The notes under the pieces are model-generated. The model was not told where the DNA came from. It made no database searches and was given only the letters and a program-made list of their open reading frames with translations. From contig JAMFSR010000033.1 in assembly GCA_026225395.1 (NCBI GenBank), positions 1 to 64,000 of the forward strand: a DNA stretch of 64,000 nucleotides. The letters are read 5' to 3'. This document shows, piece after piece, positions 14,604-23,225 of the stretch. The position numbers and the translations under genes are program-made. This DNA comes from Granulicella sapmiensis (GTDB lineage: Bacteria > Acidobacteriota > Terriglobia > Terriglobales > Acidobacteriaceae). The first letter of the stretch is position 1; each line of letters opens with the position of its first letter.

Positions 14604-15560
14604 ATGTCTGACGCTACGACCGTTCGCGATACCGTTATCCTTGGCTCCGGCTGCTCCGGCCTCACTGCAGCCATCTACGCTGCCCGCTCCAACCTGAAGC
14701 CGCTCGTCCTGGAAGGCCATGAGCCTGGCGGCCAGCTTTCAATCACCACGCTGGTAGAGAACTTTCCCGGCTGGCCCGACGGCGTCCAGGGTCCCGAACT
14801 CATTGAAAACATGAAGAAGCAGGCCACCCGCTTCGGCGCCGAGCTTCGTATGGCCCACCTCACTTCGGTCGATGTCTGCAAGTCCCCGTTCGAGTTGACG
14901 GTCGGCAAAGACATCATCCAGACCCGTTCGCTCATCATCGCCAGCGGCGCTTCCGCGCGTTGGCTCGGGCTGCCGTCTGAGCAGGCCCTGATCGGCTTCG
15001 GCGTCAGCTCCTGCGCTACCTGTGACGGCTTCTTCGCTTCCGGCAAGGAGATCGCCGTTATCGGCGGTGGAGACTCCGCCATGGAAGAAGCGCTGTTCCT
15101 CACACGCTTCGCCACCAAGGTGACGATCATCAACCGCAGCGAAAACTTCAAGGCTTCGCGCATCATGCTCGAGCGTGCCATCGCGCACCCGCAGATCGAA
15201 TTTCTTCACAACACCCTCGTCGAGGAAGTGCTCGGTGTGGAAGAAAAGGACCTCAAGGGCCTAAAGCTGAAGAACCGCAAGACCGGCGAACAGTGGACGC
15301 TGCCTGTCTCGTTTATGTTCCTCGGCATCGGCCACGAGCCCAACGCCACCATGTTCAAGGGCCAGATCGATCTCGACGACGACGGTTACATCAAGACCGA
15401 GCACAATGTCTTCGTGACACAGAGGGGTGTTCAGGTACACGGTGTCTATGCGTGCGGCGATGTTCAGGACCGGCGCTACCGCCAGGCGATCACCGCTGCC
15501 GGCACCGGCTGCATGGCTGCGCTTGAAGTCGAAAGATATCTAGAAGAGCTAGGCCGCTGA
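14604..15560 (+). CDS. trxB: Thioredoxin reductase
   Basis: Reduces thioredoxin with NADPH through FAD and a redox disulfide. The 318-residue protein shows the FAD-binding VILGSGCSGLTAAIYAARSN, the active-site pair CATCDGFF (about residues 138-145), the NADPH-binding VIGGGDSAMEEALFLTRFAT and the C-terminal FAD motif VYACGDVQDRRYRQAITAAG. Normal length for low-Mr TrxR. ATG 14604 is preferred over upstream in-frame codons because it gives the usual N-terminus and fits the -10 box. It is monocistronic and divergent from the 66-residue gene. Confidence 0.96.
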   Translation: MSDATTVRDTVILGSGCSGLTAAIYAARSNLKPLVLEGHEPGGQLSITTLVENFPGWPDGVQGPELIENMKKQATRFGAELRMAHLTSVDVCKSPFELTVGKDIIQTRSLIIASGASARWLGLPSEQALIGFGVSSCATCDGFFASGKEIAVIGGGDSAMEEALFLTRFATKVTIINRSENFKASRIMLERAIAHPQIEFLHNTLVEEVLGVEEKDLKGLKLKNRKTGEQWTLPVSFMFLGIGHEPNATMFKGQIDLDDDGYIKTEHNVFVTQRGVQVHGVYACGDVQDRRYRQAITAAGTGCMAALEVERYLEELGR

Positions 15561-15688
15561 TAACAAAGCCACTGCGGCAATAGTCCGATCGATTTGGCTG
15601 AGTTGTGGAACTTTTGTGCGAAACTTCGATCTAATCCAGCAGCTTCCAGTTCTTTTCCCCGGGGGCATCACTCCCAGGACGGTATTTT

Positions 15689-16612
15689 TTGCGCATTCGT
15701 TTTGCATTGCTCTCTCTCTGTCTGGCCAGCGGCCTTAGTGCCCAGTCCGTTCAGTCCGTCGTCCTGCCGGACGCACCGTCCGCCGTCCTGCTCGGAAGCA
15801 CAACCACGGACCAGGACGTCTCTTCCTCTTCGGAGCGGACCGACGTAGCTTCCCTGTCGGAGACGGATCAGGTGCCTGTACAGGCCACCGATCCAAAGCA
15901 TGGCGATGGTGCCAAACCTGCGCCTGCCCAGGAGCTCGACGCGAACGGCAACGTCATTCCGCTGGACAAACGTCAGCCGCAGCGCATCCTTGGCTTCATG
16001 CCCAACTTCCGGTCCGTCTCCGGTGGTTCCAAACCTCATCCTCCCGGCTGGGAGTACAACTTCAAGATCGCGACGCGCCAGTCCTTCGACTATTCGTCCT
16101 TTCTTTTCCTCGGGCTTACCAGCATCAGCGCGGAAGGCATCAACTCGCACCCGGTCCTCGGCAAAGGCGTCGATGGCTTCTATGCCTACACATGGCGCGG
16201 CTTTCTCGACAAGACGGACGGCACCTACCTGCAAGCGTGGTTGTTGCCCAGCCTGCTGCACGAAGACACGCGCTACTACGCGCTTGGCAAGGGTCACAAG
16301 GTTGTCATCCGCGCGCTCTACGTCATCAGCCGCCAGGGTGTCACACGCACGTACGGCGGCAGCCAGACTCCGAACATCGCGGGTCTCGGCGGCAAGGTGC
16401 TGACCCAGGTCATCTCCCGGTATTACTATCCGGCCGGATCTACCGACTTCAGCGTTCTTGCCACCAAGTTCGGCTACTCCGCCATGCGCGACATCGCGTT
16501 CACGTCCATCCGCGAGTTCTATCCGGATATCGCCGCCCATTACATTCACAAGCACCAGCAAAAGGCCGCCCAGCAGGCCGCGCGCGATGCTGCGTCATCC
16601 GCGACTCCCTAA
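15689..16612 (+). CDS. Exported protein of unknown function with LLHEDxRYY motif
   Basis: A 307-residue protein with signal peptide MRIRFALLSLCLASGLSAQS, a low-complexity Ser/Asp-rich linker (residues about 20-95), then a domain containing FLFLGLTSISAEGI, WLLPSLLHEDTRYYALGKGH and SRYYYPAGSTDFSVLATKFG. The partial protein at the other end of the window (63590-64000) shares the LPSxLHxDxRYxxxGxG signature, so these are paralogues. It is probably outer-membrane or periplasmic; no function is known to me. The start is TTG 15689. Its stop overlaps the convergent PLP-enzyme stop. Confidence 0.7.
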   Translation: MRIRFALLSLCLASGLSAQSVQSVVLPDAPSAVLLGSTTTDQDVSSSSERTDVASLSETDQVPVQATDPKHGDGAKPAPAQELDANGNVIPLDKRQPQRILGFMPNFRSVSGGSKPHPPGWEYNFKIATRQSFDYSSFLFLGLTSISAEGINSHPVLGKGVDGFYAYTWRGFLDKTDGTYLQAWLLPSLLHEDTRYYALGKGHKVVIRALYVISRQGVTRTYGGSQTPNIAGLGGKVLTQVISRYYYPAGSTDFSVLATKFGYSAMRDIAFTSIREFYPDIAAHYIHKHQQKAAQQAARDAASSATP

Positions 16613-17832
16613 CTCAACGCACCCAGCAACGCATCCACATCGCCCTGCATGTTGTACACCGAAGGCGACACCCTCATGCGGCCCGCTGAGAGTCCGACAT
16701 CGACCTTCTTCGCCGTCAGCTTCGCGGCGGTGCCGGCGTTATCTTTCACAGCGAAGGCGATGATGGGCCCTCGTGCTCCTTCAGGGGTGATGCACGCATA
16801 ACCCAACCGCGGCATCTCCACTCGAAGCCTCGCATTCAGCGCCTGCGCGCTCTTCTGGATGTTGGCTACGCCCAGGCTCTGGATATAAGGCAGCGAGTAG
16901 GTCAGCGCAGCCAGCACGGGGTTGGCATAGGTGCCGACCTCAAAGTAGCCCGCCGCGTCGTTGTGCTGTTCATAGCTGGCCGGAAACGGCCCCACGGGAT
17001 CGCCCGGGAATGCGTGGTAGTTGAACTCATTGAACTGCCGGAAGCTCCACTGCACGCGCTGCAGCTTCGGCAGCACGTCTCCGCAAACGTAGAGGAACCC
17101 AAGACCGAAGTCTCCCATCAGCCACTTGTAGCTTGCCGTGGCAAGGAAGTCCACGCCACTGTCCTTGACGTCGAGCGGCATGCAACCGGCGGCCTGTACG
17201 GCATCGGCGTAGACATATGCTCCATGCGCATGCGCTAAATCACACACCGCCTTCAGATCGTGCTCAAAGCCGTTGATGTAGGAGATCTTCGAAATCGCTA
17301 CCAGCTTCGTGTTCTTATCAACCGCAGCCTCGAAGTCCTTCGCGTCGATCTCCCATCCGCGCGGCTTTACGATCCGCACATCGACGCCTCGCTTCGCCAG
17401 CTCTTGATAGAGGTACAGCGAACCTTCAAAGTGCAGCGCATCGGTGACGATGTTACCCTTGCCGGGTGTCTGCAAGCCAAGCGACGCCACGATGAGGTTC
17501 TCTGCGGCTGTCGTGCTGTTCACGAAAGCAATCTCTTCCGGCTTCGCCCCGATCAACGTGGCGAACGATTGCCGCACCTTCACCGACTCAGCCGAGTTCA
17601 AACCTGGCGACGGCGCCCAAATCCCCCGCGCCTTGTAATCCAGATAGTCCACCACGGCCTGCTTCGCGCCCTTGCTCATCGGGTGCCAACGCGCGTTATT
17701 TAAACAGACCTCATACTGCCCGGTCACAAACTGGTCGCTGCCCAGTGACGCTGCCGCAGGCGCCATTGGCACGACTGAACTAAACATCGAAGCCGCTGCA
17801 CCCTTGATCAAAGAGCGACGAGGTATCTGCAA
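16609..17832 (-). CDS. Exported (Tat-type) class V aminotransferase-fold PLP enzyme
   Basis: A 407-residue fold-type I PLP enzyme of the class V/isopenicillin-N-epimerase-like group. The N-terminus MQIPRRSLIKGAAASMF is a twin-arginine-type signal, unusual for a PLP enzyme. PLP site: the Asp in AYVYADAVQAAGCMPLDVKD and the Schiff-base Lys in ATASYKWLMGDFGLGFLY; NSTTAAENLIVASLGL is the phosphate-binding stretch. It is last in an operon with a sugar permease and a RidA protein (21-nt gap). RidA proteins hydrolyse reactive enamine/imine products of PLP enzymes, which supports a functional pair. Substrate unknown. Confidence 0.83.
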   Translation of the reverse strand: MQIPRRSLIKGAAASMFSSVVPMAPAAASLGSDQFVTGQYEVCLNNARWHPMSKGAKQAVVDYLDYKARGIWAPSPGLNSAESVKVRQSFATLIGAKPEEIAFVNSTTAAENLIVASLGLQTPGKGNIVTDALHFEGSLYLYQELAKRGVDVRIVKPRGWEIDAKDFEAAVDKNTKLVAISKISYINGFEHDLKAVCDLAHAHGAYVYADAVQAAGCMPLDVKDSGVDFLATASYKWLMGDFGLGFLYVCGDVLPKLQRVQWSFRQFNEFNYHAFPGDPVGPFPASYEQHNDAAGYFEVGTYANPVLAALTYSLPYIQSLGVANIQKSAQALNARLRVEMPRLGYACITPEGARGPIIAFAVKDNAGTAAKLTAKKVDVGLSAGRMRVSPSVYNMQGDVDALLGALS

Positions 17833-17853
17833 GCAATTCTCCTTTTGGTGGAG

Positions 17854-18228
17854 CTACTGGTCTTTCACGGCAATGCCGATCAACTCGAAACGTGCACCGA
17901 ACAACAGCGGTCCACTTCCAAGAAAAGCCCGCGCAGGAAGCTGGCCAGTGAAGTACTCGCGATACACCACATTGAAGCGTTGCCACAAGCTGACGTCGCT
18001 GCAGAATATCTGCAGTTGCACAATGTCAGCGGTCGTCATCCCCGCCATGGCAAGCACGCGGCTAAGGTCCTTCATCAGCAGATGCGCTTCTTCTTCCACG
18101 CTCTCCGGAACGGCAAGCTGCCCTTCGAGCATCCCGATCCGGCCCGACACGTACAACGTTTTCTCATCCACGAGCACAGCGTCGGCGAAGGGCATATCGG
18201 GATTGCTGCAAAGATATTGGCGAGCCAT
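17854..18228 (-). CDS. RidA (YjgF/UK114) family enamine/imine deaminase
   Basis: A 124-residue Rid-family protein. Recognisable parts are ADAVLVDEKTLYVSGRIGML, ESVEEEAHLLMKDLSRVLAM, MTTADIVQLQIFCSDVSLWQ, NVVYREYFTGQLPARAFLGS and the C-terminal FELIGIAVKD. The ATG at 18228 (MARQYLCSNPDM) has AAGGGGAA upstream and is preferred to 18261. The usual catalytic Arg of RidA corresponds to the Arg in PARAF. Middle gene of the permease-RidA-PLP enzyme operon. Confidence 0.85.
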   Translation of the reverse strand: MARQYLCSNPDMPFADAVLVDEKTLYVSGRIGMLEGQLAVPESVEEEAHLLMKDLSRVLAMAGMTTADIVQLQIFCSDVSLWQRFNVVYREYFTGQLPARAFLGSGPLLFGARFELIGIAVKDQ

Positions 18229-18310
18229 GGAACGTTCCCCTTGGTATCCGGTTTTTGCCAAGTCTATCGCAACATCCTATAAAACGCAGGATAAGCTCCC
18301 ACGGCTGTTC

Positions 18311-19675
18311 CTAAAGAATCGACGCCACTTCCACATCGTGTACATCGACCGCACGGTTCAGTCGCGGAATATAGAAAGCGTAGAGCACAACGACCACATA
18401 ACCGGCCGCGGGAAGCACATACCCCATCGCCAAACTGCCCGTCTGACGAGCAATCAATCCAAGCAATGGCGGGAACACAGCGCCGCCCAGTATCGCCATC
18501 ACCAACAGGCTGCCCGCGATCTTCGTATCCGTTCCAAGGCCCTTCACACCGAGCGCGAAGATCGTCGGGAACATGATCGACATGAAGAAGCTCGTCAACA
18601 GAATGGCGCTGGCTCCCACAATCCCGGGATGCACGATACCCACAACCAGAAGCAGGCAGTTGATCACCGCATACGTGCCCATCATCGTCGTCGGGCTGAT
18701 ATACCGCATCAACGGCGTCGAGATAACGCGCCCCAGCATCAACGCCACCAGCGTGCCCGTGAGGAAATAGCCCGCGCCTTTATCGCCGATCGATGTATAT
18801 GTCCGCAGATAAGGAATCAACGTGCTCCACGTGCTGATCTGCGCGCCGACGTAACAAAACTGCGCGATCACAGCCAGCACCAGGCTCGGCGTGCGCAGCA
18901 AACGTCCGTAGACATTGCTCTTGGATCCGTCCGTGGACGACGGTCCCGCATCATCGCGCGATATAAGAAGCACCGGAAACCTGGCCCGCGCAATCAACAG
19001 TGCAAGGATCAACACAGCGAAGCCAAGCACCACATACGTCGGCACCACGCGAAGAATCTCTCCATGCAGATAAGCCGCATACGTGCCTTGCGCCTTCATC
19101 GCGGCGACTTCCGCCGGCTTCTTCTCAACGCCCGAAAAGATGAACCACGTACCGATCAACACACCCACAATCGATCCCGGCGGGTTGAATGCCTGCGTAA
19201 AGTTCAACCGCTGCTCCGAACTGTCAGGCTCACCAAACTGCGCCACCAGAGGGTTCGCTGCCGTCTCCAGAATCGACGATCCGCTGCCGACAATAAACAG
19301 CGCAATCAGGAACGGCGTGTACTGCCCAATCACCGCGGCCGGCCAGAACATTAGCGTCCCCACGCCGAACGTGACCAACCCCGTCACCAACCCCACCTTG
19401 TAGCCGAAGCGCCGCATCAGCAGCGCCGCCGGAGTCGCCATGATGCCGTATGCGAGAAACACAGCCGACTGCACCAACTGCGCTTCCGTAAGCGTCAGCT
19501 CGAACGACTTGCGGAACTGCTGCACCAGGATGTCAGTAAGGTTGTTCGACATTCCCCAGACAAAGAAGATCATTGTCGTCATCAGGAATGCGACCATATA
19601 GCCGCGCGGAAAGATGGAAGAGCGTTCTCCGCTGTGCGGCTTTGGTGTCACGGCACTACGACCAGCCATCTGCAT
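18311..19675 (-). CDS. L-fucose-permease-like sugar:H+ symporter (MFS, FHS family)
   Basis: A 454-residue, twelve-helix MFS protein with FHS marks: FFVWGMSNNLTDILVQQFRK in helix 1, LAYGIMATPAALLMRRFGYK, ILETAANPLVAQFGEPDSSE and QRLNFTQAFNPPGSIVGVLI. The ATG at 19675 has GGAG six bases upstream. It heads a three-gene minus-strand operon with ridA (82-nt gap) and the PLP enzyme, so its cargo may be an amino sugar or another nitrogenous carbohydrate; that is inference. Distinct from the permease at 9122. Confidence 0.88.
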   Translation of the reverse strand: MQMAGRSAVTPKPHSGERSSIFPRGYMVAFLMTTMIFFVWGMSNNLTDILVQQFRKSFELTLTEAQLVQSAVFLAYGIMATPAALLMRRFGYKVGLVTGLVTFGVGTLMFWPAAVIGQYTPFLIALFIVGSGSSILETAANPLVAQFGEPDSSEQRLNFTQAFNPPGSIVGVLIGTWFIFSGVEKKPAEVAAMKAQGTYAAYLHGEILRVVPTYVVLGFAVLILALLIARARFPVLLISRDDAGPSSTDGSKSNVYGRLLRTPSLVLAVIAQFCYVGAQISTWSTLIPYLRTYTSIGDKGAGYFLTGTLVALMLGRVISTPLMRYISPTTMMGTYAVINCLLLVVGIVHPGIVGASAILLTSFFMSIMFPTIFALGVKGLGTDTKIAGSLLVMAILGGAVFPPLLGLIARQTGSLAMGYVLPAAGYVVVVLYAFYIPRLNRAVDVHDVEVASIL

Positions 19676-20015
19676 TCAAACTCCAAACCCGGACGTTGCC
19701 GGTATCGGTCTTGATAGGTTCACCCGCGATGTTTCACAGGCGGCAGGATCGTTTCAAAAACAAAACTCAACCGCGCTTGCCATCATAGCCGAGAAGAGGA
19801 CACATGCACACGCCCCGCGCCTGTCTCAGGCCGGGACGAAGCAGACGGATCGTTCGAGGCGCTGAATGTGCTTCCAATGGAATGCTCCAGATGCGTCACT
19901 GTTATACCCTAGTGGTACTTTCTGAGACAAAGAATCATGCCTGCGCCATTCTCCGATCGTGGCGGAGCGAACTGCGGATCGTCTCTGTCTCAGGCTTCCG
20001 TGCACGAGGGACAAT
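19676..20015. other. Divergent intergenic region, no gene seen
   Basis: This 340-bp stretch separates the fucP-like operon from the propeller-GGDEF sensor and should hold both promoters. It has a GTTTCA direct repeat (about 19731 and 19751) and a TATACC within CACTGTTATACCCTAGTG, but no convincing -35/-10 pair. No terminator or RNA was recognised. Confidence 0.4.
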
Positions 20016-23000
20016 ATGATGATTCACGGGTTTCCAGCTTCGAGATTGAACGCAAAGATGAAGTCCGGACGCCGAAGCCGCCTTTGGAAGATTGCCTCTT
20101 TCGCTGGCGCGGCTCTCTTCATGCTCGCGACCTCGCAGTTCATGCTGGGACTCCCCGCCAACGGGACTTCCAAAGCAGCGGCCGAGGGTCCCGGCGGATA
20201 CGCAGACACCATCTTCGACCAGCTGAATCAAAAGAATGGACTACCCAACGCCGCGGCGCAAGCCATCACGCAGGACGCTGATGGATTCATGTGGATCGGC
20301 ACCGAGAGTGGCGTCTCGCGTTGGGATGGTTATCACTTCCGCACTTACTCCATGCAACCGGGGGTCACCGGTTCGCTTCCCAGCAACGACGTCCTTACCC
20401 TTTACATGGATCCGCAAAAACGTCTGTGGATCGGAACCAACCATGGCCTGGCCCGCTATGATGCCGCGCAGGACCGCTTCCAAACCTTCACCCCTACCGG
20501 TCCCGGTGGAACGTATCCGTCCATCTACTCCATGGTCACCGATGGCGCCCGCGGCCTCTGGCTCGCAACCCGCAAAGGTCTCGACCACTTCGATCCCGAC
20601 ACCGGCGCATTCAAGCGCGAACCCATGCCGGGCATCGAAGGCAACGCAGCCAACACGCAGGCCGTTGTGCGCGATCCCGATGGCCACATTTGGGCCGGAA
20701 GCACAAAAGGCCTGTTCTATAGCGATGCAAGCGGACATAACTATAAAGCGGTGACGGTCGTCACCGGTAAGGCCCCGAGGATCTGGAGTCTCATGCGCGA
20801 TCATGAGGGACGCCTCTGGATCGGCGCAACAGCCGGCGCCTTCGTCCTCGAACCCGGCGCAACGCTGCCGAGGCCGATTCACGAAACGGGATACGTCACG
20901 CCACCCGCAGGCACAACAGCACCTGACAACTCGGCCACAAGCCCGCTCGATACCCAGGGCGTCGACACCATGATTGAAGCCGAACCCGGCATCGTCTGGC
21001 TCGCCACCTACGGCGAAGGCATCGTCGAAGTCGATACCAGCACATGGCTTACACACCGTATCGTGCATCAGCCTTCCATCTCCACCAGCCTGTCGCACGA
21101 TCTCGTGGACGCTATGTTCCGTGACCGTGCCGGCACGGTCTGGGCTGGGTCGCTTAACGGTCTGAGCCGCAGAAATCCCACAGGCAAAGGCTTCCTCACA
21201 TTCTTTGGCGGCACAGGCGATGCCGCCCACCCGATCGTCGACTCCGACATAACAGCCCTGATGCCCACAGCAGACGGTCGACTCTGGCTCGGTCTCGGAG
21301 ACAAAGGCATCGAGGTCTTCGACCAATCGGGAAAGAGACTGAACAATGCCCCGCCTCCGAAACCCGCCTTGAAGATGCAGCTGGTCAGCGGATTCGCTCA
21401 AGCTCCTGATGGCACAATGTACTTCGGCTCACAGCAGGGTCTTTATCGCGCGGATCGCGACGGCAATCACATCCAGACCGTTTCCTTCACCTCGATCAAC
21501 CCGACGATCCAGGCGCTGATCTACGACGCCGGCACGCTCTGGGTCGGGTCAGGACAAGGCTTGTGGGCCGTACCGCTTCCGGCCGGCACGAAGCAAAACC
21601 GGCCCGCACTGCAAGCGAAACCCTTCCTGCCCACTCCGATTACCGCCATGACCAGGGGACAAGGCAATGACCTGTGGGTTGGAACAGGCGCCAGCCTCTA
21701 CCGCGTCGATCTCAAAACCCAGGCGGTGACGAAAACCGACATCACCCCGAATAAGCCCGGCGCTCTGCCCTCCGCCATTACCGCGCTCATGGTCGATCGT
21801 GCAGGACGGCTCTGGGTCTCCACAGACGGCACCGGCCTGTATCAGTCGCAGGGCGCTAACGCCCAGGGACAACTGCAGTTTCTCAAACGCTCCACAGCGG
21901 ACGCAGGCCAAACCTTCGAGATGCCTGATGGCCGCATCTGTTTCCCTGGAGACCAGGGTATCGAAGTGTTTGACCCAAAGACTCTCGCGCTCACCAGGTT
22001 TTCTCAGCCGGATGGAGTCGCTTTCGATAGCTTCTGGCTCAGCGCCGGCGCCATTGCGCCCGATGGCCGCCTCATTCTGGGCGGCGGTGGTGGTCTCACG
22101 ATCGTGCAACCACAGCGCATCCACCCATGGTCCTTTGCCGCTCCGGTCGTAGTGACACAGTTCTCAACGGGCGAGAAGTTGAACTCGCAGGCACAGTATC
22201 TGGCCAACTCAGGCAGCGGCGTCGTCCAGATACAACCACACGCCAACAGCTTCGAAGTGGAGTTTGCCGCCCTGGACTTCAGCGATCCGGAAGCAAACAA
22301 CTACGCCTACCGCTTGGTCGGGTTTGACCACGACTGGATCACGACCGACTCCAGCCGAAGAATTGCGCGATATACCAACCTGTCCCCCGGCTCTTATACC
22401 TTCGAAGTAAAAGGCTCCAATCGCTACGGCGTCTGGGGTACAACACGTTCCATCGCGATCCGCATCCTGCCGGCCTGGTATCAAACCATCTGGGCAAAGT
22501 TCGCAGCGATACTAGCTGGTATAGCACTCGTATTTTGGTTGTTCCGGGTCTATACGGCCATCCTTCGTGCACGGCAGCGGCACCTGGAGCGCCAGGTCGC
22601 ATTGCGCACTATCGAGCTTGAAGAGCTGACGGTAAAGCTCCAGCTAAGCCAGCATGAGCTCGAACGGATCGCTTACTCCGACAGCCTCACCGGACTCTCC
22701 AACCGCCGCATGTTCGCCGATTGCTTCCAGCAACTGCTCGCTGCCAGGGAGCAGCAGGCAGACTCGTTCACGCTGCTCCTCATCGACCTCGACAACTTCA
22801 AGGCCATCAATGATGGATACGGACACGACATCGGCGATGCTCTGCTTTGCGAGATCGCAAATCGTCTCAACAAATTGGCGCATGAGAACGATTGCGTCGC
22901 CCGGCTAGGCGGCGACGAGTTCGCACTCCTGCTGGCAAACACAGCCGATGACGCCGCGATCGACAAAGTCTGCCGTGACATCCTTCACGCGCTGGACGAC

Positions 23001-23186
23001 CCGTTCGTCCTTAACAACATCTCCCTGCAACCAACCGTCAGCATCGGCGCGGCAGTGTATCCGCAGGACGGAACGGAACAGGACAGCCTCTTCAAATCAG
23101 CCGACCTCGCCCTGTACGAAGTAAAGCGTCAGGGCCGTAACGGCTGGCGTCGCTATACCATCGACTTCGCAACGGCCAGCCAATAA
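20016..23186 (+). CDS. Two-component-propeller sensor with C-terminal GGDEF diguanylate cyclase domain
   Basis: About 1056 residues. After a basic start and signal/TM segment (IASFAGAALFMLATSQFM) come about 14 propeller repeats of the type GFMWIGTESGVSRWDG and RLWIGTNHGLARYD, forming a periplasmic double seven-bladed propeller. A Y_Y_Y domain (NYAYRLVGFDHDWITTDSSR), one TM helix (FAAILAGIALVFWLFRVY), a short coiled linker and a GGDEF domain follow (DSLTGLSNRRMF, CVARLGGDEFALLL). The active GGDEF is intact. The RxxD inhibitory site reads HEND, so product inhibition may be lost. Most propeller/Y_Y_Y proteins end in histidine kinases; this one instead makes c-di-GMP, probably on binding a glycan. 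Start at ATG 20016 after GAGGGA. Confidence 0.93.
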   Translation: MMIHGFPASRLNAKMKSGRRSRLWKIASFAGAALFMLATSQFMLGLPANGTSKAAAEGPGGYADTIFDQLNQKNGLPNAAAQAITQDADGFMWIGTESGVSRWDGYHFRTYSMQPGVTGSLPSNDVLTLYMDPQKRLWIGTNHGLARYDAAQDRFQTFTPTGPGGTYPSIYSMVTDGARGLWLATRKGLDHFDPDTGAFKREPMPGIEGNAANTQAVVRDPDGHIWAGSTKGLFYSDASGHNYKAVTVVTGKAPRIWSLMRDHEGRLWIGATAGAFVLEPGATLPRPIHETGYVTPPAGTTAPDNSATSPLDTQGVDTMIEAEPGIVWLATYGEGIVEVDTSTWLTHRIVHQPSISTSLSHDLVDAMFRDRAGTVWAGSLNGLSRRNPTGKGFLTFFGGTGDAAHPIVDSDITALMPTADGRLWLGLGDKGIEVFDQSGKRLNNAPPPKPALKMQLVSGFAQAPDGTMYFGSQQGLYRADRDGNHIQTVSFTSINPTIQALIYDAGTLWVGSGQGLWAVPLPAGTKQNRPALQAKPFLPTPITAMTRGQGNDLWVGTGASLYRVDLKTQAVTKTDITPNKPGALPSAITALMVDRAGRLWVSTDGTGLYQSQGANAQGQLQFLKRSTADAGQTFEMPDGRICFPGDQGIEVFDPKTLALTRFSQPDGVAFDSFWLSAGAIAPDGRLILGGGGGLTIVQPQRIHPWSFAAPVVVTQFSTGEKLNSQAQYLANSGSGVVQIQPHANSFEVEFAALDFSDPEANNYAYRLVGFDHDWITTDSSRRIARYTNLSPGSYTFEVKGSNRYGVWGTTRSIAIRILPAWYQTIWAKFAAILAGIALVFWLFRVYTAILRARQRHLERQVALRTIELEELTVKLQLSQHELERIAYSDSLTGLSNRRMFADCFQQLLAAREQQADSFTLLLIDLDNFKAINDGYGHDIGDALLCEIANRLNKLAHENDCVARLGGDEFALLLANTADDAAIDKVCRDILHALDDPFVLNNISLQPTVSIGAAVYPQDGTEQDSLFKSADLALYEVKRQGRNGWRRYTIDFATASQ

Positions 23187-23225
23187 CGGCGCAGAACACA
23201 TCGGGCGCCAACCGCATATACCGCG

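Noticed and set aside
17672..19354. 560-codon plus-strand frame opposite the permease and ridA
   Set aside because: Arg/His/Gln-rich and antisense to three recognisable genes; a codon-bias shadow.
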